Of a DNA stretch of 64,000 nt, positions 8,349-16,719 are shown one piece after another. The notes beneath the pieces are model-generated. The model ran no database searches. It was not told the origin of the DNA and worked only from the letters and a program-made list of their open reading frames with translations. Location: assembly GCF_947503045.1 (NCBI RefSeq), contig NZ_CANNCF010000001.1, positions 310,001 to 374,000 on the forward strand. Direction: 5' to 3'. How positions within the stretch are numbered: the stretch's first letter is position 1; every line of letters begins with the position of its first letter. The DNA comes from an uncultured Tateyamaria sp. GTDB lineage: Bacteria > Pseudomonadota > Alphaproteobacteria > Rhodobacterales > Rhodobacteraceae. Position numbers and translations under genes: made by a program.

Positions 8349-9158
8349 CTAGATGTCGACCACGACCCCGGGCAGCTCCAGCGTCTTGAGCAGCTCGCGC
8401 AGCTCTTGCCGGGCCGCGACGTTCGAGATGTTGAGCTGTTTGACGCCGATATCCTTGAGGTCCAGCAAGGTGAGACCGCGCGGGAACAACTCGCGGAAAA
8501 TCACCCGCTCAGAAAAGCCTGCCGCGATGCGGAAGCCGACGCGCTTGGACAGCATCTTGATGGCGCGTTCCATCTTTTCCTTGTTGACCATGCGCTGGGC
8601 GCCCATGCGGTTGCGCACCACGATCCACTCGATCGGTTTCAGGCCCGCCTGCGCCCGCAATTGCCGCGCGTTCCAGACCATTTCGGAATAGACCGACGGG
8701 CCAAGAATCTTTTCGCCCGATGCATCGATCCGCGCCAGCAGGTCAAAGTCGACAAAACTGTCATTGAGCGGCGTGATCAGCGTGTCGGCCAGCGAATGGG
8801 CCACCTGTGACAGCCGTGTGTGCGAGCCGGGGCAGTCGATCAGGATGAAATCGTTATCTGCTTCCAGTTGTGCCACCGCCGCACTGAGGCGGTGATCATA
8901 GATGTTTTCGCCCGGTTTCAGGGCCGAGGCGTCGATTTCGGGAAGGTCATGGGCATCGGGCGATGGCAGGCTGAGGCCGGAGGAGACCAGAAATGCCTTT
9001 CGGTTTTCCACATAGCGCCCAAAGGTCCGTTGCCGCAGGTCAAGATCAAGCGCGCTGACCTTGTGTCCCATCCGGGCCAGCGCCGTTGCGACATGCATGG
9101 ACACGGTCGATTTGCCCGCGCCGCCCTTTTCGTTGCCCACGACGATAATATGCGCCAT
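8349..9158 (-). CDS. mipZ: division-plane positioning ATPase MipZ
   Basis: A 269-residue ParA/MinD-superfamily ATPase. The deviant Walker A motif is GNEKGGAGKSTVSMH (residues 7-21), with LDLDLRQRTFGRY as the MipZ-typical switch region and ILIDCPGS as Walker B. In Caulobacter MipZ forms a gradient from ParB-bound poles and blocks FtsZ assembly away from midcell. The Arg-rich DLRQRTF segment and the 270-residue length separate it from ParA and Soj. It stands alone, divergent from edd with about 190 nt between. Confidence 0.92.
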   Translation of the reverse strand: MAHIIVVGNEKGGAGKSTVSMHVATALARMGHKVSALDLDLRQRTFGRYVENRKAFLVSSGLSLPSPDAHDLPEIDASALKPGENIYDHRLSAAVAQLEADNDFILIDCPGSHTRLSQVAHSLADTLITPLNDSFVDFDLLARIDASGEKILGPSVYSEMVWNARQLRAQAGLKPIEWIVVRNRMGAQRMVNKEKMERAIKMLSKRVGFRIAAGFSERVIFRELFPRGLTLLDLKDIGVKQLNISNVAARQELRELLKTLELPGVVVDI

Positions 9159-9283
9159 TGCTGCCCTCTTGCCCTCATCCGCTTGCCGGATTTTCCGCCA
9201 CTATATGTTGTGGGATTCCCCTTGGAAAGCGGCCTCGGTCCTTTTCCTGCGTCAGCGTGGCGCGGGGGACTCAGTCACCTACT

Positions 9284-9297
9284 TGTTAGCGCTATCA
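9284..9297. promoter_or_regulatory. LacI-type operator candidate upstream of edd
   Basis: TGTTAGCGCTATCA is a near-perfect palindrome with the TAGCGCTA core usual for LacI-family repressors. It lies 50 nt before the edd start, where a repressor could block the promoter. No lacI-family gene is in the window, so the regulator would act in trans. Confidence 0.5.
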
Positions 9298-9347
9298 GAA
9301 AAGATGTGTTAAGCTGCGCCCAAACCAGTTTCACATAGGAGAGCACA

Positions 9348-11159
9348 ATGCCCCTTCACCCCGTCATGACCCGCGTAACGACGCGCGTGATCGAACGCAG
9401 CGGCCCCTCCCGGCGCCGCTATCTGGACCGGATGGCCAAGGCGAAATCCGATGGTCCGGCGCGCGCGCACCTGTCCTGCAGCGGGCAGGCCCACGCCTTT
9501 GCCGCCGCCGGGGACGACCAGACCCGGCTGGCCGAGGCAAGCAGCGGCAACCTTGGGATCGTCACCGCCTATAACGACATGCTGTCGGCCCACCAGCCGT
9601 TCGAACGCTATCCCACCCTTATCCGTGACGCGGTGCGGGCCGCCGGGGGCACGGCGCAGGTTGCGGGCGGTGTGCCTGCGATGTGTGATGGCGTGACACA
9701 AGGCGAGGCGGGGATGGAGTTGTCCCTGTTTTCGCGTGACGTGATTGCGCTGGCCGCCGGTGTCGCGCTCAGCCACAACACCTTTGATGCGGCCGTGTTT
9801 CTGGGCGTCTGTGACAAGATCGTGCCGGGCCTGATCATCGCGGCGCAATCCTTTGGTCACCTGCCTGCGGTGTTTCTGCCTGCGGGGCCGATGACCAGCG
9901 GCCTGCCCAATGATGAAAAGGCCAAGGTCCGTCAGCGTTTCGCAGCCGGTGAGGCCACGCGCGAGGAACTGCTGAAAGCAGAGATGGCCGCCTATCATGG
10001 CCCCGGTACCTGCACGTTTTACGGCACCGCCAACACCAACCAGATGCTGATGGAGTTCATGGGCCTGCACCTGCCCGGCTCGTCCTTTGTCAATCCCAAC
10101 ACCGACCTGCGCGACGCGCTGACCATCGAGGGCGCCAAGCGCGCGCTGTCCCTGTCGGCGCTGGGCAACAGCTATACGCCCGTGTGCGATATCCTCGACG
10201 AAAAGGCGTTTGTGAACGGAATTGTCGGGCTGAATGCGACGGGCGGGTCCACCAACCTGCTGATCCACCTCATCGCCATGGCGCGTGCGGGCGGTATCAT
10301 TCTGGACTGGGAGGACTTCAGCGACCTGTCCGAAATTACCCCACTTCTGGCACGCGTCTATCCCAACGGGATGGCGGATGTGAACCAGTTCCACGCGGCG
10401 GGCGGTCTTGGCTTCATGATCGGGCAACTGCTGAATGCAGGGCTCTTGCATGACGACACCAAGACGGTCGCCGGTGAGGGGCTGGAGAATTACACACACG
10501 AGCCCAAACTGGACGGCGGTGCGCTGACCTGGACACCCGGCAGCGGCGAGAGCCTGAACACCGGCATCCTGCGCCCCGCAACCGATCCGTTCCAGGCGAC
10601 CGGGGGCCTCAGCCGTTTGGTCGGTACCCTCGGCACGGGCGTGATGAAGATCTCTGCCGTCGCACCTGAGCACCGGATTGTCGAAGCACCTTGCCGCGTG
10701 TTCCACGATCAGGACGAGGTCAAGGCCGCGTTCAAGGCAGGCGAGTTCGAGGGCGATGTGATCATCGTCGTGCGGTTCCAGGGCCCCAAGGCGAACGGGA
10801 TGCCGGAACTGCACAGCCTGACACCACTGCTGGGCATCATGCAGGGGCGCGGGCAGAAGGTGGCGCTGGTGACCGACGGGCGCATGTCGGGCGCTTCCGG
10901 AAAGGTGCCTTCGGCGATCCATGTCTCGCCCGAGGCGCTGGATGGCGGCCCCATTGGCCAGCTGCAGGACGGCGACATCCTGCGGGTCGATGCAGAGGCT
11001 GGCGTGCTCGAAGTGCTGACCGAAGGTGTGCTGGAGCGGCCCCACGCGACGGCCGATCTGAGCGACAATCACTGGGGCGCCGGGCGTGACATGTTCACGG
11101 CCTTTCGCTCAAACGTCGGCTCTGCCAATACTGGCGCGACTGTATTCGGAGACTTTTGA
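9348..11159 (+). CDS. edd: phosphogluconate dehydratase
   Basis: A 603-residue member of the IlvD/Edd family that dehydrates 6-phosphogluconate to 2-keto-3-deoxy-6-phosphogluconate in the Entner-Doudoroff pathway. Cysteines for the iron-sulfur cluster are in [23 protein letters not shown] and GVCDKIVPG, the last two being the family signature; the C-terminal signature is [18 protein letters not shown]. Length fits Edd (about 600) rather than IlvD dihydroxyacid dehydratase. The stop is followed after 2 nt by eda. A TAGGAGAG Shine-Dalgarno lies just before the ATG. Confidence 0.96.
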   Translation: MPLHPVMTRVTTRVIERSGPSRRRYLDRMAKAKSDGPARAHLSCSGQAHAFAAAGDDQTRLAEASSGNLGIVTAYNDMLSAHQPFERYPTLIRDAVRAAGGTAQVAGGVPAMCDGVTQGEAGMELSLFSRDVIALAAGVALSHNTFDAAVFLGVCDKIVPGLIIAAQSFGHLPAVFLPAGPMTSGLPNDEKAKVRQRFAAGEATREELLKAEMAAYHGPGTCTFYGTANTNQMLMEFMGLHLPGSSFVNPNTDLRDALTIEGAKRALSLSALGNSYTPVCDILDEKAFVNGIVGLNATGGSTNLLIHLIAMARAGGIILDWEDFSDLSEITPLLARVYPNGMADVNQFHAAGGLGFMIGQLLNAGLLHDDTKTVAGEGLENYTHEPKLDGGALTWTPGSGESLNTGILRPATDPFQATGGLSRLVGTLGTGVMKISAVAPEHRIVEAPCRVFHDQDEVKAAFKAGEFEGDVIIVVRFQGPKANGMPELHSLTPLLGIMQGRGQKVALVTDGRMSGASGKVPSAIHVSPEALDGGPIGQLQDGDILRVDAEAGVLEVLTEGVLERPHATADLSDNHWGAGRDMFTAFRSNVGSANTGATVFGDF

Positions 11160-11161
11160 TC

Positions 11162-11806
11162 ATGATGACTGCCAAAGCTGCCGCCCTGCGGGCCCGTGAA
11201 ATCTGTGCGCTGGCGCCGATCGTACCTGTGCTTGTGGTCGAGGACGTGGCCCATGCCCGCCCGCTGGCCGAAGCGCTGGTGGCGGGCGGGCTGCCTGCAC
11301 TCGAGGTGACCCTGCGTACCCCTGCGGCCCTCGACGTGATCGCCGCCATGGCCGCGGTGCCGGGCGGGGTCGTCGGGGCTGGCACGCTGGTGACGCCGGA
11401 TGATGTCTATGCGGCCAAGGAAGCGGGCGCTCAGTTCGGGGTCTCTCCGGGGGCGACGGACGCGCTGATCGCGGCCTGCGAGGCGGAGGAGCTGCCCCTG
11501 CTGCCGGGGGCAGCCACCGCGTCCGAGGCGATGTGCCTGCTGGAGCGGGGCTATGACATGCTGAAATTCTTCCCGGCCGAGGCGTCGGGCGGGGCACCGG
11601 CCCTCAAGGCGATCGGCGCGCCGCTGCCGCAGATCTCGTTCTGCCCGACGGGTGGGGTGAGCATGGGCAATGCGATGAGCTATCTGAGCCTGCCAAACGT
11701 GGTCTGCGCCGGGGGGTCCTGGGTGGCCCCCAAGGACAAGGTTCTGGCCGGGGACTGGGCCGGGATCGAGGCCCTGGCGCGGAAGGCGGCGGGCCTGTCC
11801 CGCTGA
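11162..11806 (+). CDS. eda: KDPG/KHG aldolase
   Basis: A 214-residue class I aldolase that splits 2-keto-3-deoxy-6-phosphogluconate into pyruvate and glyceraldehyde 3-phosphate. Seen: LPALEVTLRT (catalytic Glu and substrate Arg), GAGTLVTPDD, FGVSPGATD, and MLKFFPAEASGG with the Schiff-base lysine near residue 138. Two ATGs (11162, 11165) stand in tandem, 2 nt and 5 nt after the edd stop; either could be used. Completes the Entner-Doudoroff pair. A short GTCCCA/TGGGAC hairpin follows at 11812-11826. Confidence 0.95.
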   Translation: MMTAKAAALRAREICALAPIVPVLVVEDVAHARPLAEALVAGGLPALEVTLRTPAALDVIAAMAAVPGGVVGAGTLVTPDDVYAAKEAGAQFGVSPGATDALIAACEAEELPLLPGAATASEAMCLLERGYDMLKFFPAEASGGAPALKAIGAPLPQISFCPTGGVSMGNAMSYLSLPNVVCAGGSWVAPKDKVLAGDWAGIEALARKAAGLSR

Positions 11807-12042
11807 GGTGTCCCACGCTGGGACGCGGGTACGGTTTATAGATATCAAGGGGTTACAGAGGCGGATTCAGGGTTTGTTAGGATTTGGGGGTCGGTTGGTT
11901 GGGTGAATTCGCTGCGGTGTGTTGGGGATAACAAGGTAGCTGTCTTTGTATCAAACTAGACTGAACTAAGACTATTCGTTTCATTTCAACGGAAGCAACG
12001 ACTGTTGTCAGCCCAAACCGGACATCGGTGTCTTGTAGAAGG
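11807..12042. other. non-coding left edge of the SIR2 insert
   Basis: Base composition falls from GC-rich backbone to AT-rich sequence across this stretch. It holds the weak eda hairpin at its left end and otherwise no gene, tRNA piece or integrase site that I can see. Confidence 0.4.
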
Positions 12043-13392
12043 CTAAAGGTCTATTTCGTATTCGTTGCCTTCGAGAACATCCAAGAGCAAGTCTGCGCCC
12101 TGTTGCGACCACTTACGAGTGGAGCTCGTTTCCCTAGTGCCAGTCTTGATCCGGCAGTGGTAACGATTGTCGGTAGAGCGCAAATCGACTCCCTTCTCGT
12201 CCTTGATCCGGTGCAAAAGTTTGTTTGCAGCTTGCCAGTTTGGAAGTCCTATGCGTCCAGCCAATTGCGTTAACGTAAATGGGTGTGATTGGTTTGGATT
12301 GTTGATGCTAGTTATACCAAGCAATGACGGCAAGTGATCTTGTTCGTCTGAAACGCGTTCAAGGACATCATAATTTACTTCGACACTACCAGATGGAATG
12401 TCATGTCTGATCAGCTTCATCATCCTAGCTGCGAGTGCTCGGACCAGTTTTGGATTTATGGACGTCAATGCTGATTGGCTTTTCAGAGCTGAGAACACCC
12501 ACTTCAAATCCTTGGTATGAATCGCCTTAGTTCGATACTCTTTTCCGTCCACCGCAAACAGTGCTTGATCTGGTGGATTTTCTTCCAGTTCACCACTTCG
12601 CCAAACGACTTGATAAACGTTTCTTATCAGTCCGCTTTCATCGGCAACCAGCTCCCCGATATCTCGCATTATGGACTTTACGTTTTCGTCGCCAAGTCCG
12701 TATCCAAAGATAAACACAGGGTGCTCCGCGAAGTATGTAAGCAGTTTTGCTGAGACATACTTCTTTTTTTTACTCCATTCGTCGTAGTCACCCTTTGTCA
12801 GAACAATTGTCGATGGCTCTGTTACGTCACCATGTATGTGGTAGATTTCGCCAAAGCTGTTCGTATTGTACCGAATGATGCTCTGACCAGTTATCGTTTC
12901 ATAACCTTCGAAAACCTGTTCCAAGAACAGATCATAATTGGTTGTAATGATTGCATGAGGCTTGATTTCCGCCAAGGCAGCAAGTTCCGATAAGTATTCG
13001 GCAGAAGCATCGTCTACTAACGGCGTTAGCTCCTCTAGGTGTCGGCAGGCTAGATATTTTACGAAGCAATCCTTGCTCACCGTCGAAGCATAGAACTCTT
13101 CCGGAAACTCTGAGCGCCCTTCTGCCCATGCCCACTCAAAAACCTGATCAGCAAGCTCACTACCAATGGCGATAGGATCATCGTCTAGCTTCTGGCGGGT
13201 GTATTCGTACCGTTGCGTCCCGTTCGGCATCATGGAGAAAACTGCTTCTAGCAGCTCTCGCCATGTTGGTGCGCCAAAATACCTTTTGGACAGCCCACTT
13301 CCGATGAACAAAATTGGTTGGCATTCGTATTCGAGGAGAAGATCTCGGATAGATGCGTCTGCCACCTGCTTGTAAGACGCATGTGCTGTCAC
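12043..13392 (-). CDS. SIR2-like NADase-domain protein with C-terminal winged-helix-like region
   Basis: A 449-residue protein with a SIR2-like Rossmann core. The NAD-binding start is ILFIGSGLS (residues 27-35) followed by PTWRELLEAV; ITTNYD is at 149-154, the candidate catalytic histidine in YHIHGD at 184-189, and FIFGYGLGDENV at 227-238. Residues about 375-420 look like a small helix-turn-helix or winged helix (FTLTQLAGRIGLP...LLHRIKDEKGV). Such proteins are usually NAD+-hydrolysing defence effectors rather than deacetylases; the zinc cysteines of sirtuins are absent. The start is GTG at 13392. The gene is much more AT-rich than its neighbours and sits alone between eda and rpmE, signs of transfer. 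No partner gene adjoins. Confidence 0.75.
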   Translation of the reverse strand: MTAHASYKQVADASIRDLLLEYECQPILFIGSGLSKRYFGAPTWRELLEAVFSMMPNGTQRYEYTRQKLDDDPIAIGSELADQVFEWAWAEGRSEFPEEFYASTVSKDCFVKYLACRHLEELTPLVDDASAEYLSELAALAEIKPHAIITTNYDLFLEQVFEGYETITGQSIIRYNTNSFGEIYHIHGDVTEPSTIVLTKGDYDEWSKKKKYVSAKLLTYFAEHPVFIFGYGLGDENVKSIMRDIGELVADESGLIRNVYQVVWRSGELEENPPDQALFAVDGKEYRTKAIHTKDLKWVFSALKSQSALTSINPKLVRALAARMMKLIRHDIPSGSVEVNYDVLERVSDEQDHLPSLLGITSINNPNQSHPFTLTQLAGRIGLPNWQAANKLLHRIKDEKGVDLRSTDNRYHCRIKTGTRETSSTRKWSQQGADLLLDVLEGNEYEIDL

Positions 13393-13440
13393 AGAAATCA
13401 GTCCTCGTTGAGTTGTTCGACCTTATGGCGACTGATTTCT
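13393..13440. promoter_or_regulatory. 11-bp perfect inverted repeat abutting the SIR2-gene start
   Basis: AGAAATCAGTC at 13393-13403 is repeated in inverse as GACTGATTTCT at 13430-13440, with 26 nt between. The repeat touches the GTG start on the minus strand, so it covers the ribosome-binding region and probably the promoter. It could be an operator (perhaps for the protein's own C-terminal helix-turn-helix) or a 5' UTR stem. Confidence 0.6.
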
Positions 13441-13453
13441 TGGGGTCAATGGC

Positions 13454-13597
13454 CTAGCCAAACTGTACATTGAGCTGATGGTACTTGCACCCGTCTTTCT
13501 CCATAACTTCCAACTTTGCAAAGTCCGCTTTCTGCGCGGTGCAGTCACTCAAGATTTCCGTGGCATCGGTCAAATCGGACTCGGAGCAGTTATTCGC
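13454..13597 (-). pseudogene. remnant of a small unknown gene
   Basis: An open frame ends at 13454 with a coding-like tail: CSESDLTDATEILSDCTAQK then ADFAKLEVMEKDGCKYHQL. Cysteines and charge pattern look like the C-terminus of a small exported protein, but no start or signal peptide is found upstream, where the frame runs into the hairpin repeat. I read it as a gene cut by that repeat. It may instead be a short real gene using a non-ATG start. Confidence 0.3.
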
Positions 13598-13620
13598 AAC
13601 ACCACCACTAAGCCCCCGGA

Positions 13621-13890
13621 TCGGAACCAAGCGCGCAGCGCGCCGGTCCATCGCCAGTCCGCCCGACCGGGCTGGCGAATTGGCAAAGTTTGGTGCGACA
13701 GGCGGACGGGGCGATATCCTTGATCCATAAACCGTCTGGGAAGGGGCGTTGCGTCGCCATCCCGCGGACTGGCGATGGATCGGTGCGGTGATCTTGGCGA
13801 GGGGATGCGTCTCGGGAGAGATATCCTTGGACTATAAAGTGCTTGGGCAGCGGTGTACCTTCGCCATCCTGCGGACTGGCGAAGGAACGG
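13621..13890. repeat. three-copy tandem hairpin repeat, period about 105 nt
   Basis: Three stem-loops recur: TCGCCAG/CTGGCGA (13651-13657, 13672-13678), TCGCCA/TGGCGA (13754-13759, 13770-13775) and TTCGCCA/TGGCGAA (13860-13866, 13877-13883). Copies two and three also share the block starting GATATCCTTG (13713 and 13820), offset 107 nt, and the loop TCC(C/T)GCGGAC. The base pair closing the stem changes from G-T to T-A between copies, so pairing is kept. It lies between the remnant gene and the rpmE terminator. Confidence 0.7.
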
Positions 13891-13920
13891 TGCGACGGCG
13901 GTTTCGCCTCCCCCAAACGC

Positions 13921-13951
13921 AAAAGGCCGCCCCATAACGGAGCGGCCTTTT
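13921..13951. terminator. rpmE terminator, symmetric
   Basis: AAAAGGCCGC at 13921-13930 pairs with GCGGCCTTTT at 13942-13951, an 11-nt loop between. A T-run follows the stem on either strand, so it can end rpmE transcription on the minus strand and stop read-through on the plus strand. Confidence 0.85.
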
Positions 13952-13972
13952 CCAGTTTCGCAGCGCAGGTGC

Positions 13973-14194
13973 TTACAGAGTAAGACCTGCATACTTGTTC
14001 TTGAACTTGGACACGCGCCCACCGGTGTCCATCAGGCGCGAGGAGCCGCCCGTCCAGGCGGGGTGCACCGAGGGGTCGATGTCGAGCGACAGCTGGTCGC
14101 CTTCCTTGCCCCATGTCGATTTCATTTCCACGACCGTGCCGTCCGTCATCTTGACGTTGATCATGTGGTAGTCGGGATGCGTATCGGCCTTCAT
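13973..14194 (-). CDS. rpmE: 50S ribosomal protein L31
   Basis: A 73-residue L31 with the conserved opening [14 protein letters not shown] and the core [21 protein letters not shown]. It lacks the CxxC zinc ligands of the C+ class, so it is the zinc-free form. It binds the 50S central protuberance. Its ATG overlaps the rplS stop by 4 nt, so the two are coupled, and the symmetric hairpin at 13921-13951 ends the unit. Confidence 0.95.
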   Translation of the reverse strand: MKADTHPDYHMINVKMTDGTVVEMKSTWGKEGDQLSLDIDPSVHPAWTGGSSRLMDTGGRVSKFKNKYAGLTL

Positions 14195-14577
14195 GCCTTG
14201 GCTCCTTCGGCTTTCGGTTTGTAGTTGGACACTTCTGCGATACGAGCGGATTTGCCGCGACGCGAGCGCAGGTAGTAGAGCTTGGCCCGGCGCACGCGGC
14301 CCCGGCGCACCACTGTGATGCTGTCGATGTTGGTCGAATAGAGGGGGAACACACGCTCGACCCCTTCGCCGAAGGAAATCTTGCGCACGGTGAACGAGCC
14401 GGCAATGCCGTGGCCGTTGTTGCGCGCGATGCAGACACCTTCGTAGTTCTGGACCCGGGTGCGGGTCCCTTCGGTCACTTTAAAGCCGACACGGATGGTG
14501 TCCCCGGCTTTGAAATCGGGGATGTCTTTACCCAGGGCGGCAATTTGCTCCGCCTCGATCTGTGCGATCACGTCCAT
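14191..14577 (-). CDS. rplS: 50S ribosomal protein L19
   Basis: A 128-residue L19, found at the 30S-50S interface. Typical segments are [51 protein letters not shown] and [14 protein letters not shown]. The C-terminus has a short alphaproteobacterial extension ([10 protein letters not shown]). Transcription must begin in 14578-14743, since a terminator for the upstream gene lies at 14744-14769; the usual trmD-rplS linkage is therefore interrupted here. Confidence 0.96.
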   Translation of the reverse strand: MDVIAQIEAEQIAALGKDIPDFKAGDTIRVGFKVTEGTRTRVQNYEGVCIARNNGHGIAGSFTVRKISFGEGVERVFPLYSTNIDSITVVRRGRVRRAKLYYLRSRRGKSARIAEVSNYKPKAEGAKA

Positions 14578-14743
14578 TGACGCATCTCCTATATATGCTC
14601 GCGGTTATCCCACGAAGGTTATGTGCGCCTCAGAGCTCTGCGTCTTCACCGGGTCCGCCGTGGCGCCCGCCAGAGGTCAGGTCATCGTTCCTTGCCTTGC
14701 ATCCCTTGTCGCCGCGTATCGGTGCCGAAGAAGCCACCACAGC

Positions 14744-14769
14744 AAAAAGGGTCCGGTCGGGACGGACCC
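14744..14769 (-). terminator. intrinsic terminator after the 121-residue unknown gene
   Basis: On the minus strand GGGTCCG (from 14769) pairs with CGGACCC (to 14749), loop TCCCGAC, then TTTTT at 14748-14744. It separates rplS-rpmE from the gene at 14858-15223. Confidence 0.8.
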
Positions 14770-14857
14770 GAGTCGGAATGAGCGGTGTATAGGGGCGGTG
14801 TGGCGGGTGATCAAGTGTTCAAACGCGCCGCTTTTGCCGGCGCGTGGCGGGGTGTGC

Positions 14858-15223
14858 TCAGTGCGACGCCTGCATCCGTCCCTGTTCGCGCAATTCATTG
14901 CGCATTTCGGCAAAGCGCTGTGGCAGGGCCCGGCGCAGGATCGACACGGGGATCTGTGCTTCGGACTCGAGGTGGTCGGTTGTGTCGAGCAGTTTCCGGG
15001 CGGGCACTGCGGCCTCGCGCACAGGTCTGCGCTCTGCCACGGGGGTCGGGCGCGCGGGGGCCGTAGTTGTCTCGGTCGGGCCGAAACGGGTGAATTTCTT
15101 GTCGGAGTCGGGTGTCCATGCCCCGCCTTCGGGGGCGTCCTGAAACCGGGTGAACCGTTTGGGTTTACCCTTGGATGTGTCTTGTGTCGGTTTCTTGCCA
15201 AACACGCCGAATAGCTTGCTCAT
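14858..15223 (-). CDS. conserved small protein, unknown
   Basis: A 121-residue hydrophilic protein beginning MSKLFGVFGKKP at 15223. Start chosen because the 10 residues before it have no clear family sense and the basic N-terminus looks natural. It carries two near-repeats of KRFTRF/KKFTRF (about 20 and 42) in a Pro/Thr-rich first half, then a more helical C-terminal half ending QRFAEMRNELREQG. No signal or membrane segment. It lies between trmD and rplS with its own terminator. I do not recognise a family. Confidence 0.65.
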   Translation of the reverse strand: MSKLFGVFGKKPTQDTSKGKPKRFTRFQDAPEGGAWTPDSDKKFTRFGPTETTTAPARPTPVAERRPVREAAVPARKLLDTTDHLESEAQIPVSILRRALPQRFAEMRNELREQGRMQASH

Positions 15224-15325
15224 GTCGTGACTCCACTGCTTGCCTATACTCAAAGCTCTCCGAGGAATCTGTCAAAACTTGGTTAATTTTTGGAATTCGG
15301 CACGTTTTTGCTCAAAATTCGGGCG

Positions 15326-16117
15326 CTAGCTTTGAGGCTTGCGCTTTTGCCACAGGTCTGGCCGCCGCTCTTGCGTGAGTTGTTCGGCCATCTGTTGGCG
15401 CCATGCGGCGATTTTGCCGTGATCGCCGGACAGCAGGACGGGCGGGATGTCGCGCCCTTCCCAGCTTGCAGGTTTGGTGTATTGCGGGTGTTCGAGCAGG
15501 CCAGAGGAATGGCTTTCCTCGACCGCGCTTTGGGCGTTGCCCAGCACGCCGGGCAGTAGCCGCACCGTCGCATCTAGCATCGCTTGCGCTGCAATTTCGC
15601 CCCCGGTCATGACGAAATCGCCCAGGGACACCTCGGTCACGCCCCAGTGTTCGAGGACGCGTTCATCCACCCCTTCGAACCGTCCGCAGAGCATGGTGAC
15701 CCCGTCGCAGCGCGCCAGATCCCGCGCCAAGGCCTGATCGAAGGGCCGCCCGCGCGGGGACATGTAGAGGATCGGCCAGCGTCCGCGGGCGTGGGCCTGC
15801 GCTTCGCTGAGGGCCGCGCTTACCACGTCCGCGCGCAGCACCATGCCCGCGCCGCCCCCGGCAGGGGTGTCATCGACATTGCGGTGCTTGCCCACACCGT
15901 GGGCGCGCAATTCGTGGGTGTGCAGCTGCCATTTGCCGTCCTGCAGCGCCTTGCCGGTGAGTGACGCCCCGAGCACGCCGGGAAAGACTTCCGGAAACAG
16001 GGTCACGATACGGGCTTGCCAAACGCCCACCAGATCAGGCGCTTCGTCCATCAGCGAAGAGGGTTTGAGCGTCGGCCGGATCGCCTTGCGTCCGTGGGAT
16101 TTCTTTGGTGCACTCAT
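15326..16117 (-). CDS. trmD: tRNA (guanine37-N1)-methyltransferase
   Basis: A 263-residue SPOUT methyltransferase making m1G37 in tRNA, which prevents +1 frameshifts. The trefoil-knot motifs are present: GGGAGMVLRADV, YMSPRGRPFDQALARDLAR, LCGRFEGVDERVLEHW and SLGDFVMTGGEIAAQAMLDA. About 30 residues precede the usual start; an internal ATG at residue 23 (MDEAPDLVGVW) is a plausible alternative. The gene sits in the rpsP-rimM-trmD-rplS region but is split from rimM by two other genes. Confidence 0.95.
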   Translation of the reverse strand: MSAPKKSHGRKAIRPTLKPSSLMDEAPDLVGVWQARIVTLFPEVFPGVLGASLTGKALQDGKWQLHTHELRAHGVGKHRNVDDTPAGGGAGMVLRADVVSAALSEAQAHARGRWPILYMSPRGRPFDQALARDLARCDGVTMLCGRFEGVDERVLEHWGVTEVSLGDFVMTGGEIAAQAMLDATVRLLPGVLGNAQSAVEESHSSGLLEHPQYTKPASWEGRDIPPVLLSGDHGKIAAWRQQMAEQLTQERRPDLWQKRKPQS

Positions 16118-16287
16118 TTGTCTTGGCCCCTGGCGCGGATCGCCGGTGTGGCGGCCTTGCGGGCCGCTCGATCCGGGTATGCGCGGTTTGCGGCCAGAAG
16201 TTCAAGCGGCAGGTGCTGTCGCATGCCCGGGCAAGAGGGGTTGAGAATGGCTTCAGGGCATCGTCAAGCGGCGGTGCATCGTGCCTT

Positions 16288-16596
16288 TCAGCAGCTTTCG
16301 CCCGCTTGCCATCGCGCAAGGTCCTGTTTCCCGGCATATTGCGCGCGGGGCACTCTGGTCGCGGTGTCCGACTGTATCGTCCCGGAAATGCTGGCGTAGC
16401 ATTGGCAATCGATGTCCTCGGGCTGGCTTTGGCAATGGGACATTTCCTGCGCAAAGATGGCTTCAAATTGAACTTGATCAGCCCCTGTTCCGCCTCCGCC
16501 GTCCGGTGTCGTCAGGGACGGAAACGAAAAGACGACGGCAACGATGGCGGCACCTGCCAATACCGCATAGATCAGGATGCGAAGGTTATCGGGCAT
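16288..16596 (-). CDS. conserved membrane-anchored protein, unknown
   Basis: A 102-residue protein starting MPDNLRILIYAVLAGAAIVAVVF... at 16596, with one N-terminal membrane segment and a Gly-rich linker (GGGGTGADQ). The outer part carries three or four cysteines (SHCQSQPEDIDCQCY and a C-terminal ESC), compatible with disulphides in the periplasm. It lies between trmD and the sulfotransferase-like gene on the same strand. Function unknown. Confidence 0.6.
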   Translation of the reverse strand: MPDNLRILIYAVLAGAAIVAVVFSFPSLTTPDGGGGTGADQVQFEAIFAQEMSHCQSQPEDIDCQCYASISGTIQSDTATRVPRAQYAGKQDLARWQAGESC

Positions 16597-16719
16597 GCGC
16601 GTGTTCCTCTGGTTGAAACGGAATAGTCGCAAAGAAACCTTAAGGTCCGATTGAATGGGATCGGCGGGGCCTTGGTCAGTGCAAGCAGAACGCACCACTT
16701 GGAATGGCCGCCACGGGCC

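Noticed and set aside
9309-11072. Long open frame antisense to edd
   Set aside because: Shadow of edd, no recognisable motif.
11807-13972. Prophage or integrative element around the SIR2 gene
   Set aside because: No integrase, tRNA, direct att repeats or phage genes seen; the insert is about 2 kb with one intact gene.
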